Below are positions 15,484 through 25,200 of a stretch of 64,000 bases of DNA, in pieces. Position numbers and translations under genes: made by a program. Positions within the stretch are counted from its first letter, which is position 1. Every line of letters begins with the position of its first letter. Origin of the DNA: Streptomyces sp. NBC_00414 (GTDB taxonomy: Bacteria; Actinomycetota; Actinomycetes; Streptomycetales; Streptomycetaceae). The notes beneath the pieces were generated by a model. It was not told where the DNA came from. It saw nothing but the letters and a program-made list of their open reading frames with translations, and did not search any database. The DNA lies in assembly GCF_036038375.1 (NCBI RefSeq), contig NZ_CP107935.1, positions 4,340,001-4,404,000 on the forward strand, given 5' to 3'.

Positions 15484-17535
15484 TCAGCCGGGCTCGACCG
15501 TGCCGTCCGTCAGACCGTCGTACATGCCCCGGACCAGCTGCTCGCCGAGGCGTCCCGCGAGCCGCAGCGTCTCCTCGAACTCGGCCAGCGCGCGGAACCG
15601 TTCGCCGTACGTGCGCTGCTGTTCCAGTGGCAGCCGGGGCAGTTGGAGACGGCGCACGTCGAGCCGGGTCGCGGTGGACGCGTAGCTGCTGGCCTGGCGG
15701 TTGTTGGCGGTGCCCCGCAGGAAACCGGCGAGGAACCACGGGTCGAGCGCGGCCGGGTCGGGCCGCAGCAGCACGAGGTTGCGGCCGAGGGCGGCGCCCG
15801 CGGTCGCGTCGTCGACCACGCGCGCGATGGAGCCGCCGCCGAGGACGGGCACGACGACGTCCCCCGTCTCGGTCAGCACGGGTTCCTCGTCGCTCTCGGG
15901 CAGCGTCCCGGACGGCGCCGTACCGCTGAGGACGTCGTGGTCGGTGAGCACGGGCACGCGCGCGTGGCCGCCGTTTCCTCCCGTACGGAGCTGGAGGGCG
16001 CCTGCGCGCGCGAGTTCGCCGATCGTGGTGAGCGGCCAGCGGGCGGGCGGGCGCGGATCGGCGGGGGGCGGGGTGAGGCGGCCGGTCAGCCGGAGGGTCT
16101 CGCCCAGCCGGTCGCGCACCCGCGCGAGCTGTTCGCCGCCGGCGGCGGCCGGGGGCGGCAGATGGCGGGCCGGGGCCAGGTCGACGTCGTCGTCGAGGAG
16201 TTCGATGACCGGCACGCAGCGGCTGAGTCCCGGCTGCTCCGGCACGGTGCCGGTCCGGTCGAAGGGCCGCCAGGCGTCGAGGACGGCGGCGCGCACGGCC
16301 TGCCAGTCGAGGCCGCCGCGGCTGTCCGCGGTGAACACACCGGTGTCGGCGAGCAGCACCTCGGGCTGCGCGGGCTGAGCGGTGACGGCCGGCTTGCGCA
16401 ACACCCACAGATGCAGCGGGAGGTTGTACGGGGGCGCCGCGCCCGGCGGCAGGGCGATCACCGCGCGCAGGGCGCCGCGGCGCAGCAGGTCGGCGCGGAT
16501 GCGGCGGCCCGAGCGGCGGGAGGCGGCGGCCGGCGGCATCAGGAGGACGGCGATGCCGCCTTCCTTGAGACGGGCCAACGCGTGCTGCACCCAGGCCAGT
16601 TCGGACTCGGTGCGGGCCGGGAAGCCGTACTCCCAGCGCGGGTCGTAGGCGAGCTCGTCGTGACCCCAGTTGCGCTCGTTGAACGGCGGGTGGCAGACGA
16701 CGGCGTCGGCCCTGAGGCTGCCGTACGCGTCCTCGCGCAGGGTGTCGGCCGCGGTGGTGCGCACGACGGCGCGGGTGTTGAGGGCCAAGCGCAGTGCCGT
16801 CAGGGCCGCCAGCTCGGGGGCGCTGTCCTGGCCGTGGAGGTGCTGCTCCTCGCCTGCCGACGCGCCCTGCGCGGCGGCCGTCGCGCGCAACAGGGCGCCG
16901 GTGCCGCACGCCGGGTCGAGGACGGTCGCGGCCGGTCCGACGAGGTCGGCCATCAGGGCGGCGAGACCGGTCGGCGTGAGGGTGTACTGGCGCGGGTTCG
17001 CGTCGAGGTGCCTGCCGAGCAGGAACTCGTACGCCTTGCGGGCGTCCAGTTCGGCGGCGAGTTCGGCCGCGGCGCGCAACAGGGATGCCGACGCCTGCAG
17101 TTGGGCGGCGGTCGGCGTGTCGACGGCCCGCTTGCGGATCACGCCGAAGCGCGGGGTGAGGACCTGGTCGAGGGGCGTGGGCAGCAGTTCGGCGAGGCGG
17201 GCGTCGGAGCCGGCGCTCAACTCCAGCCAGACCGTGGGGCGGTCGTGGACGAGCAGGAGAGCGCAGCCGACGTGGATCAGGGCGGTGACAGGGCCCTGCG
17301 GGTGTCCGGCGACCTGCTGCCAGACGCGCTCGCGCAGGGGGACCTCGGCCAGCTTGCCCTGGGTGCGCAGCCAGTCCTCGACCTCGGCGAGCGCGAAGGA
17401 GGGGCTGGTCTCGGTGCCGCCGACGGGCTTGGGGAAGTCGGCGTGGCGGCGGCGCCAGTTGCTGACGGCCGCCCGGCCGACTCCGGCGAGCCGGGCGATC
17501 CCGGCCGCGGTGACCTCTGTCCCGTTCTCCTGCAC
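15484..17535 (-). CDS. HTH-linked N6-adenine DNA methylase-like protein with altered catalytic motif
   Basis: 683 residues. The N-terminus has an HTH-like segment (AGIARLAGVGRAAVSNWRRR, about 9-28). The centre is a type I HsdM-like methylase: SAM motif DPACGTGALL near residue 203, and motif IV reads CHPPFNERNW, where active N6-methylases have (N/D/S)PP(Y/F). The C-terminal about 200 residues resemble a specificity (HsdS-like) domain. No restriction subunit is adjacent, so it is an orphan. The GTG start has GAGGGGAG upstream. The His in motif IV makes catalysis doubtful; a DNA-binding or regulatory role is possible (inference). Confidence 0.75.
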   Translation of the reverse strand: MQENGTEVTAAGIARLAGVGRAAVSNWRRRHADFPKPVGGTETSPSFALAEVEDWLRTQGKLAEVPLRERVWQQVAGHPQGPVTALIHVGCALLLVHDRPTVWLELSAGSDARLAELLPTPLDQVLTPRFGVIRKRAVDTPTAAQLQASASLLRAAAELAAELDARKAYEFLLGRHLDANPRQYTLTPTGLAALMADLVGPAATVLDPACGTGALLRATAAAQGASAGEEQHLHGQDSAPELAALTALRLALNTRAVVRTTAADTLREDAYGSLRADAVVCHPPFNERNWGHDELAYDPRWEYGFPARTESELAWVQHALARLKEGGIAVLLMPPAAASRRSGRRIRADLLRRGALRAVIALPPGAAPPYNLPLHLWVLRKPAVTAQPAQPEVLLADTGVFTADSRGGLDWQAVRAAVLDAWRPFDRTGTVPEQPGLSRCVPVIELLDDDVDLAPARHLPPPAAAGGEQLARVRDRLGETLRLTGRLTPPPADPRPPARWPLTTIGELARAGALQLRTGGNGGHARVPVLTDHDVLSGTAPSGTLPESDEEPVLTETGDVVVPVLGGGSIARVVDDATAGAALGRNLVLLRPDPAALDPWFLAGFLRGTANNRQASSYASTATRLDVRRLQLPRLPLEQQRTYGERFRALAEFEETLRLAGRLGEQLVRGMYDGLTDGTVEPG

Positions 17536-17789
17536 CCGCCCGGCTCCCCTCGTCTGGTGTGACGTCTCGTCTGGTGTGTGACGTCCGGCTGGTCGTCCGG
17601 CGGACCGCTTCCGTCCGGCGTGTGGCGTCGAGCATAGCGATGCGGGCAAGGTCTACCCATTCACGGCCGTGTACACAACCATCTCCGCGAACCGTGTTGA
17701 CTCGGTTCACATGCTCTGCTGTGATTGACCCATCGGATGAACGGCCGCCGGGTTCGAGGCGGTCGTCAACCTCTGGGGAGGGGACTGTC

Positions 17790-18506
17790 ATGGGTGCCAA
17801 GGGCAAGATCGCGTTGGGCGTTGTCGTGAGCGTCGTCGTCATCGGCGCGGTGTCGGCGAACTCGGGCGACGGGGACAGCGGTTCCGGGAAGGGCAAGGAC
17901 TCCGCGGCCTCCGCCGAGCGCGGGTCCGGCAAGAACTCCGACGCCGGATCGGACACGACCACGAAGAGCGACACCAAGGCCGACAAGCCGAAGAAGGCCG
18001 AGAAGAAGGCGGCGTTCCAGGGTGACGGCGACTTCCAGGTCGGCTCCGACGTGCGGCCCGGCACCTACCGGACCACCGGCAACACCGACGCGCTCTGCTA
18101 CTGGGAGCGCTCGAAGGACGCCTCGGGCGAGATGGACTCGATCCTCGCCAACGACAACGTCAGCGGCACCAGCTACGTGACGATCCTGAAGAGCGACAAG
18201 CTCTTCAAGTCCAGCGGCTGCAAGGACTGGGAGGCCGTGGACGCGAAGGCCTCCGGCACCCCGGCCACCCGGATCAAGGGTGACGGCGGGATGCACAGGG
18301 TGGGCGCCGACATCGCCCCGGGCACCTACCGGTCCACCGGCAACACGGACGACCTCTGTTACTGGGAGCGGACCAAGGACTCCTCCCACTCGATGGACTC
18401 GATCATCGCCAACAACAACGTGTCCGGCTCGGCCGTCGTGACCATCGCCGCCGGGGACGCGTACTTCAAGACCTCGGGCTGCAAGGACTGGAAGAAGACC
18501 GGCTGA
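17790..18506 (+). CDS. exported protein with a duplicated 70-residue cysteine module
   Basis: 238 residues. One hydrophobic helix (8-23) forms a signal anchor or signal peptide. A Ser/Gly/Lys linker (24-75) leads to two copies of a module (about 78-147 and 164-235) with pattern VGxDxxPGTYRxTGNTDxLCYWER and SGCKDW. Each copy has two Cys (103/144, 190/231), fitting one disulfide each. The module is common in actinobacterial secreted proteins but I know no function for it. The ATG has GGGGAGGGG upstream. The gene precedes a lipoprotein gene by 166 bp on the same strand. Confidence 0.8.
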   Translation: MGAKGKIALGVVVSVVVIGAVSANSGDGDSGSGKGKDSAASAERGSGKNSDAGSDTTTKSDTKADKPKKAEKKAAFQGDGDFQVGSDVRPGTYRTTGNTDALCYWERSKDASGEMDSILANDNVSGTSYVTILKSDKLFKSSGCKDWEAVDAKASGTPATRIKGDGGMHRVGADIAPGTYRSTGNTDDLCYWERTKDSSHSMDSIIANNNVSGSAVVTIAAGDAYFKTSGCKDWKKTG

Positions 18507-18672
18507 CACCCGGCGCCCGACACCGGTCCGACTGACACCCGGCGCCGTCCGGCAGACACCCCGCACCGACCCGGCCGACGCGCCCCGCGTCCGCCCCGCG
18601 CCCTGGTCCGCCCTCCCACTCCCCCACCCCGCGCCACCTCTCCGCTCCACCTCGACCTTGAAGGAAACTGTC

Positions 18673-19422
18673 ATGCGCCGTACCGCACTTGCCGCTCTCT
18701 GCCTCGCCGCCGCGGCGACCGCCTCGCTCACCGGCTGCCTGCCCGGCGGCGAGGACAAGGCGGACAGCAAGCCGAAGGGCCCGTTCGCCGGGCTGACCGG
18801 CGGCGAGATCGCCGACCGGGCCGTGGAGGCCACCTCGAACGCCTCGTCGCTGCGCATGAAGGGCGACATCCAGGACGACGACGGCAGCCGCATCGACCTG
18901 GACATGGCCCTCGACAAGAAGGGCAGATGCGCCGGCACGATGAGCGCGAACGGCCAGGGCGAGGCCGAGCTCATGATGACCGGGGACACCCTCTACATGA
19001 AGTACGACGAGAAGTTCCTGCGCGCCCAGGACGAGGACGCGCCGAAGGAGGAGACCGACGGAGTGGTGGCGATGCTGGCCGGCAAGTGGACCAAGATGTC
19101 CGCCAAGGGCTCGGACGCCAAGGACATGGCGAGCTTCTGCGACCTCGACACCGTCCTCGCGGACTTCCAGGACGTCAGCTCCGACGCCACCCGCGGCAAG
19201 ACGGCCACGGTCGACGGCACCCCGGCGATCGTCCTGCACGAGAAGGACGGCAAGGACACGTACACCCTGTATGTGGCCACTGAGGGCAAGCCCTACCTGC
19301 TGAAGGTCATCAGCAAGTCCGCCAAGGACCCGGGCACGGTCACCTTCAGCGACTTCGACACGCCGGTCCCGGCCGAGACCCCCAAGGGCAAGATCCTCGA
19401 CCTGGACGCGCTGGGCGGCTGA
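18673..19422 (+). CDS. LppX/LprAFG-like lipoprotein
   Basis: 249 residues. The signal peptide carries the lipobox SLTGC with the lipid Cys at residue 22. The mature part resembles the LppX/LprG-type beta fold that carries lipids in mycobacteria (SSLRMKGDIQDDDGSRIDLDMAL near the start; conserved GKWTKM and YTLYVATEGKPYLLKV). The ligand is unknown in Streptomyces. The ATG has AAGGAA upstream; a TTG five codons earlier overlaps that site. Confidence 0.78.
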   Translation: MRRTALAALCLAAAATASLTGCLPGGEDKADSKPKGPFAGLTGGEIADRAVEATSNASSLRMKGDIQDDDGSRIDLDMALDKKGRCAGTMSANGQGEAELMMTGDTLYMKYDEKFLRAQDEDAPKEETDGVVAMLAGKWTKMSAKGSDAKDMASFCDLDTVLADFQDVSSDATRGKTATVDGTPAIVLHEKDGKDTYTLYVATEGKPYLLKVISKSAKDPGTVTFSDFDTPVPAETPKGKILDLDALGG

Positions 19423-19453
19423 CGGCCAACCGGCCTTCTCAAAAAGGCGTGTC

Positions 19454-20197
19454 TCAAAGGGCGTGCCGCACCCACACGTTGGGCTCGACGTACACCGCGT
19501 ACCCGAGTGACGGCTCGCTGTGCACCGGCACCAGCGCGCCGGGCACCTCGACCTGGCCCTCCTTGTCGAACGGCAGCCCCGTCCACGCGCGCCACTCGTC
19601 GAGCGACGCGGCGACGGTCATCGACGCCGGGGCCACCGCCTCGATACGCGCGCCCGCCCGGACGTGGACCCGCAGCCACGGGTCGTGCGGCAGCCCGTCG
19701 TCACGCATCCGGAACGCGTACTCCTCCATCGCCGTACGCGGTTCCAGATGCTTCGCGCTCGGCCGCACCGGTGCGACGACCGCGCCGAAGCCCTTGGCCC
19801 GGGCGTTGTCACGCATCGCCGAGAGCATCCGTGCCGACAGGCCGGTGCCCTGGGCGTGCGGGGCGACGACGATCGAGATGGCGCTCACGGTGTCGGGCGT
19901 GACGCCGCTGCGCAGATCCCCGAACGCCCACACCAGCACCTCGTCCCAGCCCCGCGCCGGCAGCGCGCCCGCGCCCTCGTCCCCGAGGGCGAACGGCACG
20001 CTGTAGGCGTGCGCGACCACTTCGCCGCTCTCGTCCTCGGCGAACAGCACGTACTCCGGGAGTTCCCTGGCGATCCGGCCGTAGTGCGCGTTGCCGACGA
20101 GGTCGTTGCGCACGAACTCGGGCCAGGTGTCGGCCATCCCGGTCACCGCGTCGTACATCTCCGGACGCTCGGCGAGGCTCGCGATTCTCAGCACCAT
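19454..20197 (-). CDS. GNAT family N-acetyltransferase
   Basis: 247 residues. The acetyl-CoA-binding block SIVVAPHAQGTGLSARML and the following AKGFGAVVAPVRPSAK identify the GNAT fold. The N-terminal half (PEMYDAVTGMADTWPEF) and C-terminal half are longer than a minimal GNAT. The substrate cannot be told. ATG 20197 is preferred to a GTG six codons upstream; no strong ribosome site separates them. It is convergent with the lipoprotein gene, 31 bp apart. Confidence 0.78.
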   Translation of the reverse strand: MVLRIASLAERPEMYDAVTGMADTWPEFVRNDLVGNAHYGRIARELPEYVLFAEDESGEVVAHAYSVPFALGDEGAGALPARGWDEVLVWAFGDLRSGVTPDTVSAISIVVAPHAQGTGLSARMLSAMRDNARAKGFGAVVAPVRPSAKHLEPRTAMEEYAFRMRDDGLPHDPWLRVHVRAGARIEAVAPASMTVAASLDEWRAWTGLPFDKEGQVEVPGALVPVHSEPSLGYAVYVEPNVWVRHAL

Positions 20198-20337
20198 GCG
20201 GGACACGGTAGGCACCGGACCGGCTTCGGTGTAACCGCTTTTCCCGGCAGCGGCCGCCCCTCGCTGAGCCCCGCGGGGGTGCTCATACCCGCAGGAGCAC
20301 GCCGGTCGGGGGCAGCCCCGCGACCTGTGCGCAGTGA

Positions 20338-20397
20338 TCAGGCCGCCCTGCGCGCGTTCAGGCCGCCCTGCGCGTGTTCAGTCCGCCCCGCGCGTGT
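20338..20397. repeat. 20-bp tandem repeat at the 3' end of the HNH gene
   Basis: Three 20-bp units (20338-20357, 20358-20377, 20378-20397) of the form TCAGGCCGCCCTGCGCGTGT abut the stop codon of the HNH nuclease gene. Each begins with TCA, the complement of its TGA stop, and the gene's own last codons start a fourth unit. Confidence 0.85.
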
Positions 20398-21114
20398 TCA
20401 GTCCGCGTGGAACCGGCTGGGCGCCTGCGTCGAGGTTCCGCCCGTGGGGAGCTTCTGCCCGGGGCAGGCGGACAGCACCTTCTTCATCGCGGACTTCTCC
20501 GCGCCGGTGACCCACAGCTCGTACTTCTTCTTCACGGCGACCTGCCGGGCCACGTACGTGCAGCGGTACGCCTTGTGGGGCGGAAGCCAGGTCGCGGTGT
20601 CCCCGTCACCCTTGCTGCGGTTGCGTCCGGCGTCGACGGCGAGGAGGTTCAACGGATCGTTGGCCAGCGCTATCCGCTTGCTCGCGTCCCACTTCTGCGC
20701 GCCCTTCTGCCAGGCGTCCGACAGCGCGACGAGATGGTCTATGTCGACCTCGCTGCGGCCGCCGCGGACGAAGGTGACGTCCTTGTCGGTGTACGGGTCG
20801 GGATCGAGCGTCCCCGACTTCACGCTGCACTCACCGTCGCTGAACTTCACTTCCTTCAGGTCCCGCTTGAGGATGTCGTCGCGGGTGTCGCAGCTGTTCG
20901 AGTCGGTGTCGGCCCAGGGGGTGCCGAACTTGTCCCGGTCGTATCCCGTCTTGGGCGCCCTCCCCTTGACGGTCAGTGAGTCGACGGCGGTGAGGGCGGC
21001 TCCCCCCGCACCCCCCGCCTCCTGCGGCCCGGCGGCACCGGTCGTCTCCGGCGTACAACCGGTCGCGGCGAGCAGCAGGGCCGCGACACCGGCGGCCCTG
21101 GTCCAGAACGTCAC
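20398..21114 (-). CDS. secreted HNH (DUF1524-type) nuclease, probable lipoprotein
   Basis: 238 residues. A short signal ends in LLAATGC, a lipobox with Cys near residue 20. The catalytic region holds VDIDHLVALSDAWQKGA, then NDPLNLLAVDAGRNRSKGD, the HNH set of the GmrSD C-terminal/DUF1524 family common in actinobacterial secreted nucleases. The GTG start has GAGGGAG six bases upstream; longer in-frame extensions would spoil the signal peptide. It would degrade DNA outside the cell or at the wall, perhaps for nutrient supply (inference). Confidence 0.85.
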   Translation of the reverse strand: MTFWTRAAGVAALLLAATGCTPETTGAAGPQEAGGAGGAALTAVDSLTVKGRAPKTGYDRDKFGTPWADTDSNSCDTRDDILKRDLKEVKFSDGECSVKSGTLDPDPYTDKDVTFVRGGRSEVDIDHLVALSDAWQKGAQKWDASKRIALANDPLNLLAVDAGRNRSKGDGDTATWLPPHKAYRCTYVARQVAVKKKYELWVTGAEKSAMKKVLSACPGQKLPTGGTSTQAPSRFHAD

Positions 21115-21400
21115 GGGCGCTCCCTCTTCTTCACCTGCCCATGTCCGCCCTGAGCGGGCGGTCTTCCTGCACCTCACCGTACTGGCCCGGAGGTTGGGCA
21201 AGAACGGCGTGAAACGGACTTACCGGGACTTCGGTCCGCACGTGGCGCACCACCGGCGTGATCGAGGTGGCGAGAAGCCCTCGGCCGTCGGAGTCGGTCG
21301 CCCGGACGCGGTCGCCGGGAGACCGCCTCTCGAAAGCCGTCCCTCGGACACCCGCCCCGCACACCGGCCCCTGGCGAAAGGCTGTCCCGCATCGCGCCGC

Positions 21401-22039
21401 TCACACCTTGCCGATTCCGAGTGTCGTCTCCGAGGGCAGCAGCCCCGATCCGAGCACCGCGACCCAGAACTCGCCGAGCAGTGCGGCGAGGTGTCCGTCG
21501 CCGCGGTGCTCGCGCAGGATCGTCGCGGCGTGCCACAGCTGCAGGTGCGGGGCCTCCGGCCACGGCAACCCGGCGTTGGCGGCGGCCAGAGGACGGCCGC
21601 CCGGGTCGACTGCCTCGGCCGCGCGCCGGGCCAGGGCGGCGGCCTCGGCGAGTTCGGCACTGTCGACGCGGTCGCCGAATATCGCCCGGTACGCACGGTC
21701 GATGCCCCTCCCCCGCGCCTCGACCACGGCCCCGGGGCTCGCTATGTCCCACGCCGGGTCCATGTGTTCGGCGACCATGCGCGGGCTGAAGCTGTAGAAG
21801 GCTGAGGCGACCTGCCCGCTCCCCACGGACCCCAACGGGGCGGCACGCAGCGGAAAGTAGCTCGGCCAGCGCTCCTCGACAGCGAAGCCGAGCGCCGCCG
21901 CCTCCTCGAAGACCTCCGGCGCGTAATAAAGCACGGCGTGCAGCGGCTCGATCAGATGCCACATCTGCCGCACCCGGCCGAGCGAGACCCCGGCGCCGTC
22001 ACCATCACCCGACATCGCCCCAGCGACCTCAGCAGACAT
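21401..22039 (-). CDS. SCO6745-family protein, shorter than usual
   Basis: 212 residues. The blocks IEPLHAVLYYAPE, YFPLRAAPLG, AFYSFSPRMVAEHMDPAWDIASP, GRPLAAANAGLPWPEAPHLQLWHAATILREHRGDGH match the SCO6745 family, whose function is unknown to me. Family members usually run another 60-80 residues beyond HRGDGHVAAL; here the reading turns into GEFWVAVLGSGLLPSETT and ends. None of the three downstream frames resembles the missing part, so it is either a truncated gene or a short variant. The ATG has AGGGGGAT upstream. Confidence 0.7.
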   Translation of the reverse strand: MSAEVAGAMSGDGDGAGVSLGRVRQMWHLIEPLHAVLYYAPEVFEEAAALGFAVEERWPSYFPLRAAPLGSVGSGQVASAFYSFSPRMVAEHMDPAWDIASPGAVVEARGRGIDRAYRAIFGDRVDSAELAEAAALARRAAEAVDPGGRPLAAANAGLPWPEAPHLQLWHAATILREHRGDGHLAALLGEFWVAVLGSGLLPSETTLGIGKV

Positions 22040-22097
22040 GACACATCCCCCTGACCCGTTCCCGCGCAACCCGGAGGAGGTGTTCCACACACTCACG

Positions 22098-22149
22098 GGC
22101 CTGCTGTTCCGGTCCGGGTGACCGGCCTGCTGTTCCGGTCCGCGTGACC
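22098..22149. repeat. 26-bp tandem duplication
   Basis: GGCCTGCTGTTCCGGTCCGG plus GTGACC is present twice in a row (22098-22123, 22124-22149) with a single difference. It lies in the spacer upstream of the SCO6745-family gene. A C-rich low-complexity run follows to about 22290. Confidence 0.85.
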
Positions 22150-22291
22150 ACCGGTGGACCGTCGGCCCACAGATGATCCACGTGAACACCGGCAGGCCGA
22201 CGGCCCACCGGGACCTCACGCCCCCGAGCCGGACGCCCCCGAACCGGAGCCACACGCCCCCAGCCCGAGCCCCACGCCCCCGGAACCGAAG

Positions 22292-25200
22292 CTACGACCC
22301 CAGAATCGAAGCCAGGAACTCCCCCGTCCACCCCAGCAACTCCCGTCCGACCAGCGGCTTGCCGCCGACCTTCGCCGTCTTCGGGCGCGGGACCAGTACC
22401 TGGTGGGCGGAGGGCTTGATCACGGTGCCCGGGTACAGGCGCTGGAGCCGCAGCTCCTGCGACTCCCGCAGCTCCACCGGCGCGAAGCGGATGTTGTTGC
22501 CCTGGAGGACGACCTCGCCGACGCCGCACGCCCGCGCGAGCATCCGCAGTCCGGCCACCAGGAGCAGGTTCTCCACCGGCTCGGGCAACTTCCCGTAACG
22601 GTCGACGAGTTCCTCGCGTACGGCCTTGATGTCGTCCTCGGAGTTGACCGAGGCGATCGAGCGGTAGGCCTGCAGCCGCAGCCGCTCGCCCGGCGCGTAG
22701 TCGTGCGGGACGTGCGCGTCGACCGGCAGCTCGATCTTGACCTCCAGCGGCGCCTCCTCCACGACACCGCCCTCCATGGAGGCGCGGTAGTCCGCGACCG
22801 CCTCGCCCACCATGCGTACGTACAGGTCGAAGCCGACTCCGGCGATGTGGCCCGACTGCTCGCCGCCCAGCAGGTTTCCGGCGCCGCGGATCTCCAGGTC
22901 CTTCATCGCCACGTACATGCCCGCGCCCATCTCCGTGTGCTGGGCGATGGTCGCGAGACGCTCGTGGGCGGTCTCCGTGAGCGGCTTCTCCGGGGGGTAC
23001 AGGAAGTACGCGTAACCGCGGTCGCGGCCACGACCCACCCGGCCGCGCAGCTGGTGCAGCTGGGAGAGGCCGAAGTTGTCGCCGCGCTCCACGATCAGCG
23101 TGTTCGCGTTCGAGATGTCGATGCCCGATTCCACGATGGTCGTGGAGACGAGGACGTCGAACTTCTTCTCCCAGAAGTCGACGACGACCTGTTCCAGGGC
23201 CTGTTCGGACATCTGGCCGTGGGCGGTCGCGATCCGCGCCTCCGGCACGATCTCGCGCAGCCGGGCCGCGGCCCGGTCGATCGACTCGACCCGGTTGTGG
23301 ATGTAGAAGACCTGGCCCTCCCGCAGCAGCTCCCTGCGCACCGCGGCACCGATCTGCTTCTCCTCGTAGGGGCCGACGAAGGTCAGGACCGGATGCCGCT
23401 CCTCCGGCGGGGTGGTGATCGTGGACATCTCGCGGATGCCCGTCACCGCCATCTCCAGGGTGCGCGGGATCGGGGTCGCGGACATGGTCAGTACGTCCAC
23501 GTTGGCGCGCAGCTTCTTCAGCTGCTCCTTGTGCTCGACGCCGAAGCGCTGCTCCTCGTCGACGACGACGAGTCCCAGGTCCTTGAACTTGGTCTCCGAG
23601 GAGAAGAGCCGGTGGGTGCCGATGACGACGTCCACCGAGCCCTCCCGCAGGCCCTCCAGGGTGGCCTTCGCCTCGGTGTCGGACTGGAAGCGCGACAGGG
23701 CCCGTACGTTGACGGGGAACTGCGAGTAGCGCTCGCTGAACGTCCCGAAGTGCTGCTGCACCAGCAGCGTGGTGGGCACGAGGACGGCGACCTGCTTGCC
23801 GTCCTGGACGGCCTTGAAGGCCGCGCGGACCGCGATCTCCGTCTTGCCGTAACCGACGTCGCCGCAGATCAGCCGGTCCATCGGAACCGTCTTCTCCATG
23901 TCGTCCTTGACCTCGGCGATGGTCGTGAGCTGGTCGGGCGTCTCGGTGTACGGGAACGCGTCCTCCAGCTCGCGCTGCCAGGGCGTGTCGGCTCCGAAGG
24001 CGTGCCCGGGGGCCGCCATCCGCGCCGAGTACAGCCTGATCAGGTCCGCCGCGATCTCCTTGACGGCCTTCTTGGCGCGCGCCTTGGTCTTCGTCCAGTC
24101 GGCGCCGCCGAGGCGGTGCATGGTCGGGGCCTCGCCGCCCACGTACTTGGTGATCTGCTCCAGCTGGTCCGTGGGGATGTAGAGGCGGTCGCCGGGCTGG
24201 CCGCGCTTGGCCGGCGCGTACTCGACGACGAGGTACTCGCGGGTCGCGCTCTGCACGGTCCGCTGGACCATCTCGATGTAGCGGCCCACGCCGTGCTGCT
24301 CGTGGACGATGTAGTCGCCCGTCTCCAGGGTCAGCGGGTCGATGGTCTTGCGGCGGCGGGCCGGCATCCGGGCGCCGTCCTTGCCCGCGGCCTTCTGCCC
24401 GGTGAGGTCGGTCTCGGTGAGCACGGCGAGTCTGAGCGCCGGGTCGACGAACCCGTAGTCGATGGAGCCGCACGCCACCTGCACGACCGAGGGCGCCAGC
24501 GCGCCGAGGTCCGACTCCAGGCGGGCCGCGATGCCCTCGCCGCCGAGCACCTCGACCGTACGGGCCGCCGGGCCGTGGGCCTCGGTGACGAACACCGTGC
24601 GCCAGCCGTCCGCGAGCCAGCCCTTGGTGTCCGCGAGGGCCTTCGCGGTGTCGCCGCGGTAGGTCTCGGGCGCGTGCATCCCGAGCTTCAGGGTGTCCGC
24701 GTCCAGCTCTTCGTCCGCCGCGAACTGCGACACCGACCACCACATCATGTCCAGCTCGCGGGCCCGCTCCCGGACGCCCGCGATGGACCACAGGGACGCC
24801 GCGTCGACGTCGATCGGGGCCTCGCCGCCGCCCGCCGTCGCCGCCCAGGACGCCTGCAGGAACTCCTGCGAGGTCGCCACCAGGTCCGCCGCGCGCGTAC
24901 GCACCCGCTCCGGGTCGCACACCAGGGCCATGGACCCCTTGGGCAGTACGTCGATGAGCAGCTCCATGTCGTCGACGAGCACCGGCGCGAGGGACTCCAT
25001 GCCCTCGACCGCGATGCCCTCGGCGATCTTGCCGAGCAGCTCGCCCAGCTCGGGGTGCTCCTCGGCGAGGGCGGCGGCCTTCGCCCGTACCTCGTCCGTG
25101 AGCAGCAGTTCCCGGCAGGGCGGCGCCCACAGTCCGTGCTCGGCGACCTCCAGGGAGCGCTGGTCGGCGACCTTGAAGTAGCGGATCTCCTCGACGTCGT

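Noticed and set aside
15461..18064. Minus-strand frame of 867 codons overlapping the methylase-like gene
   Set aside because: Arg/Pro-rich shadow that crosses two genes on different strands; the methylase frame carries the real motifs.
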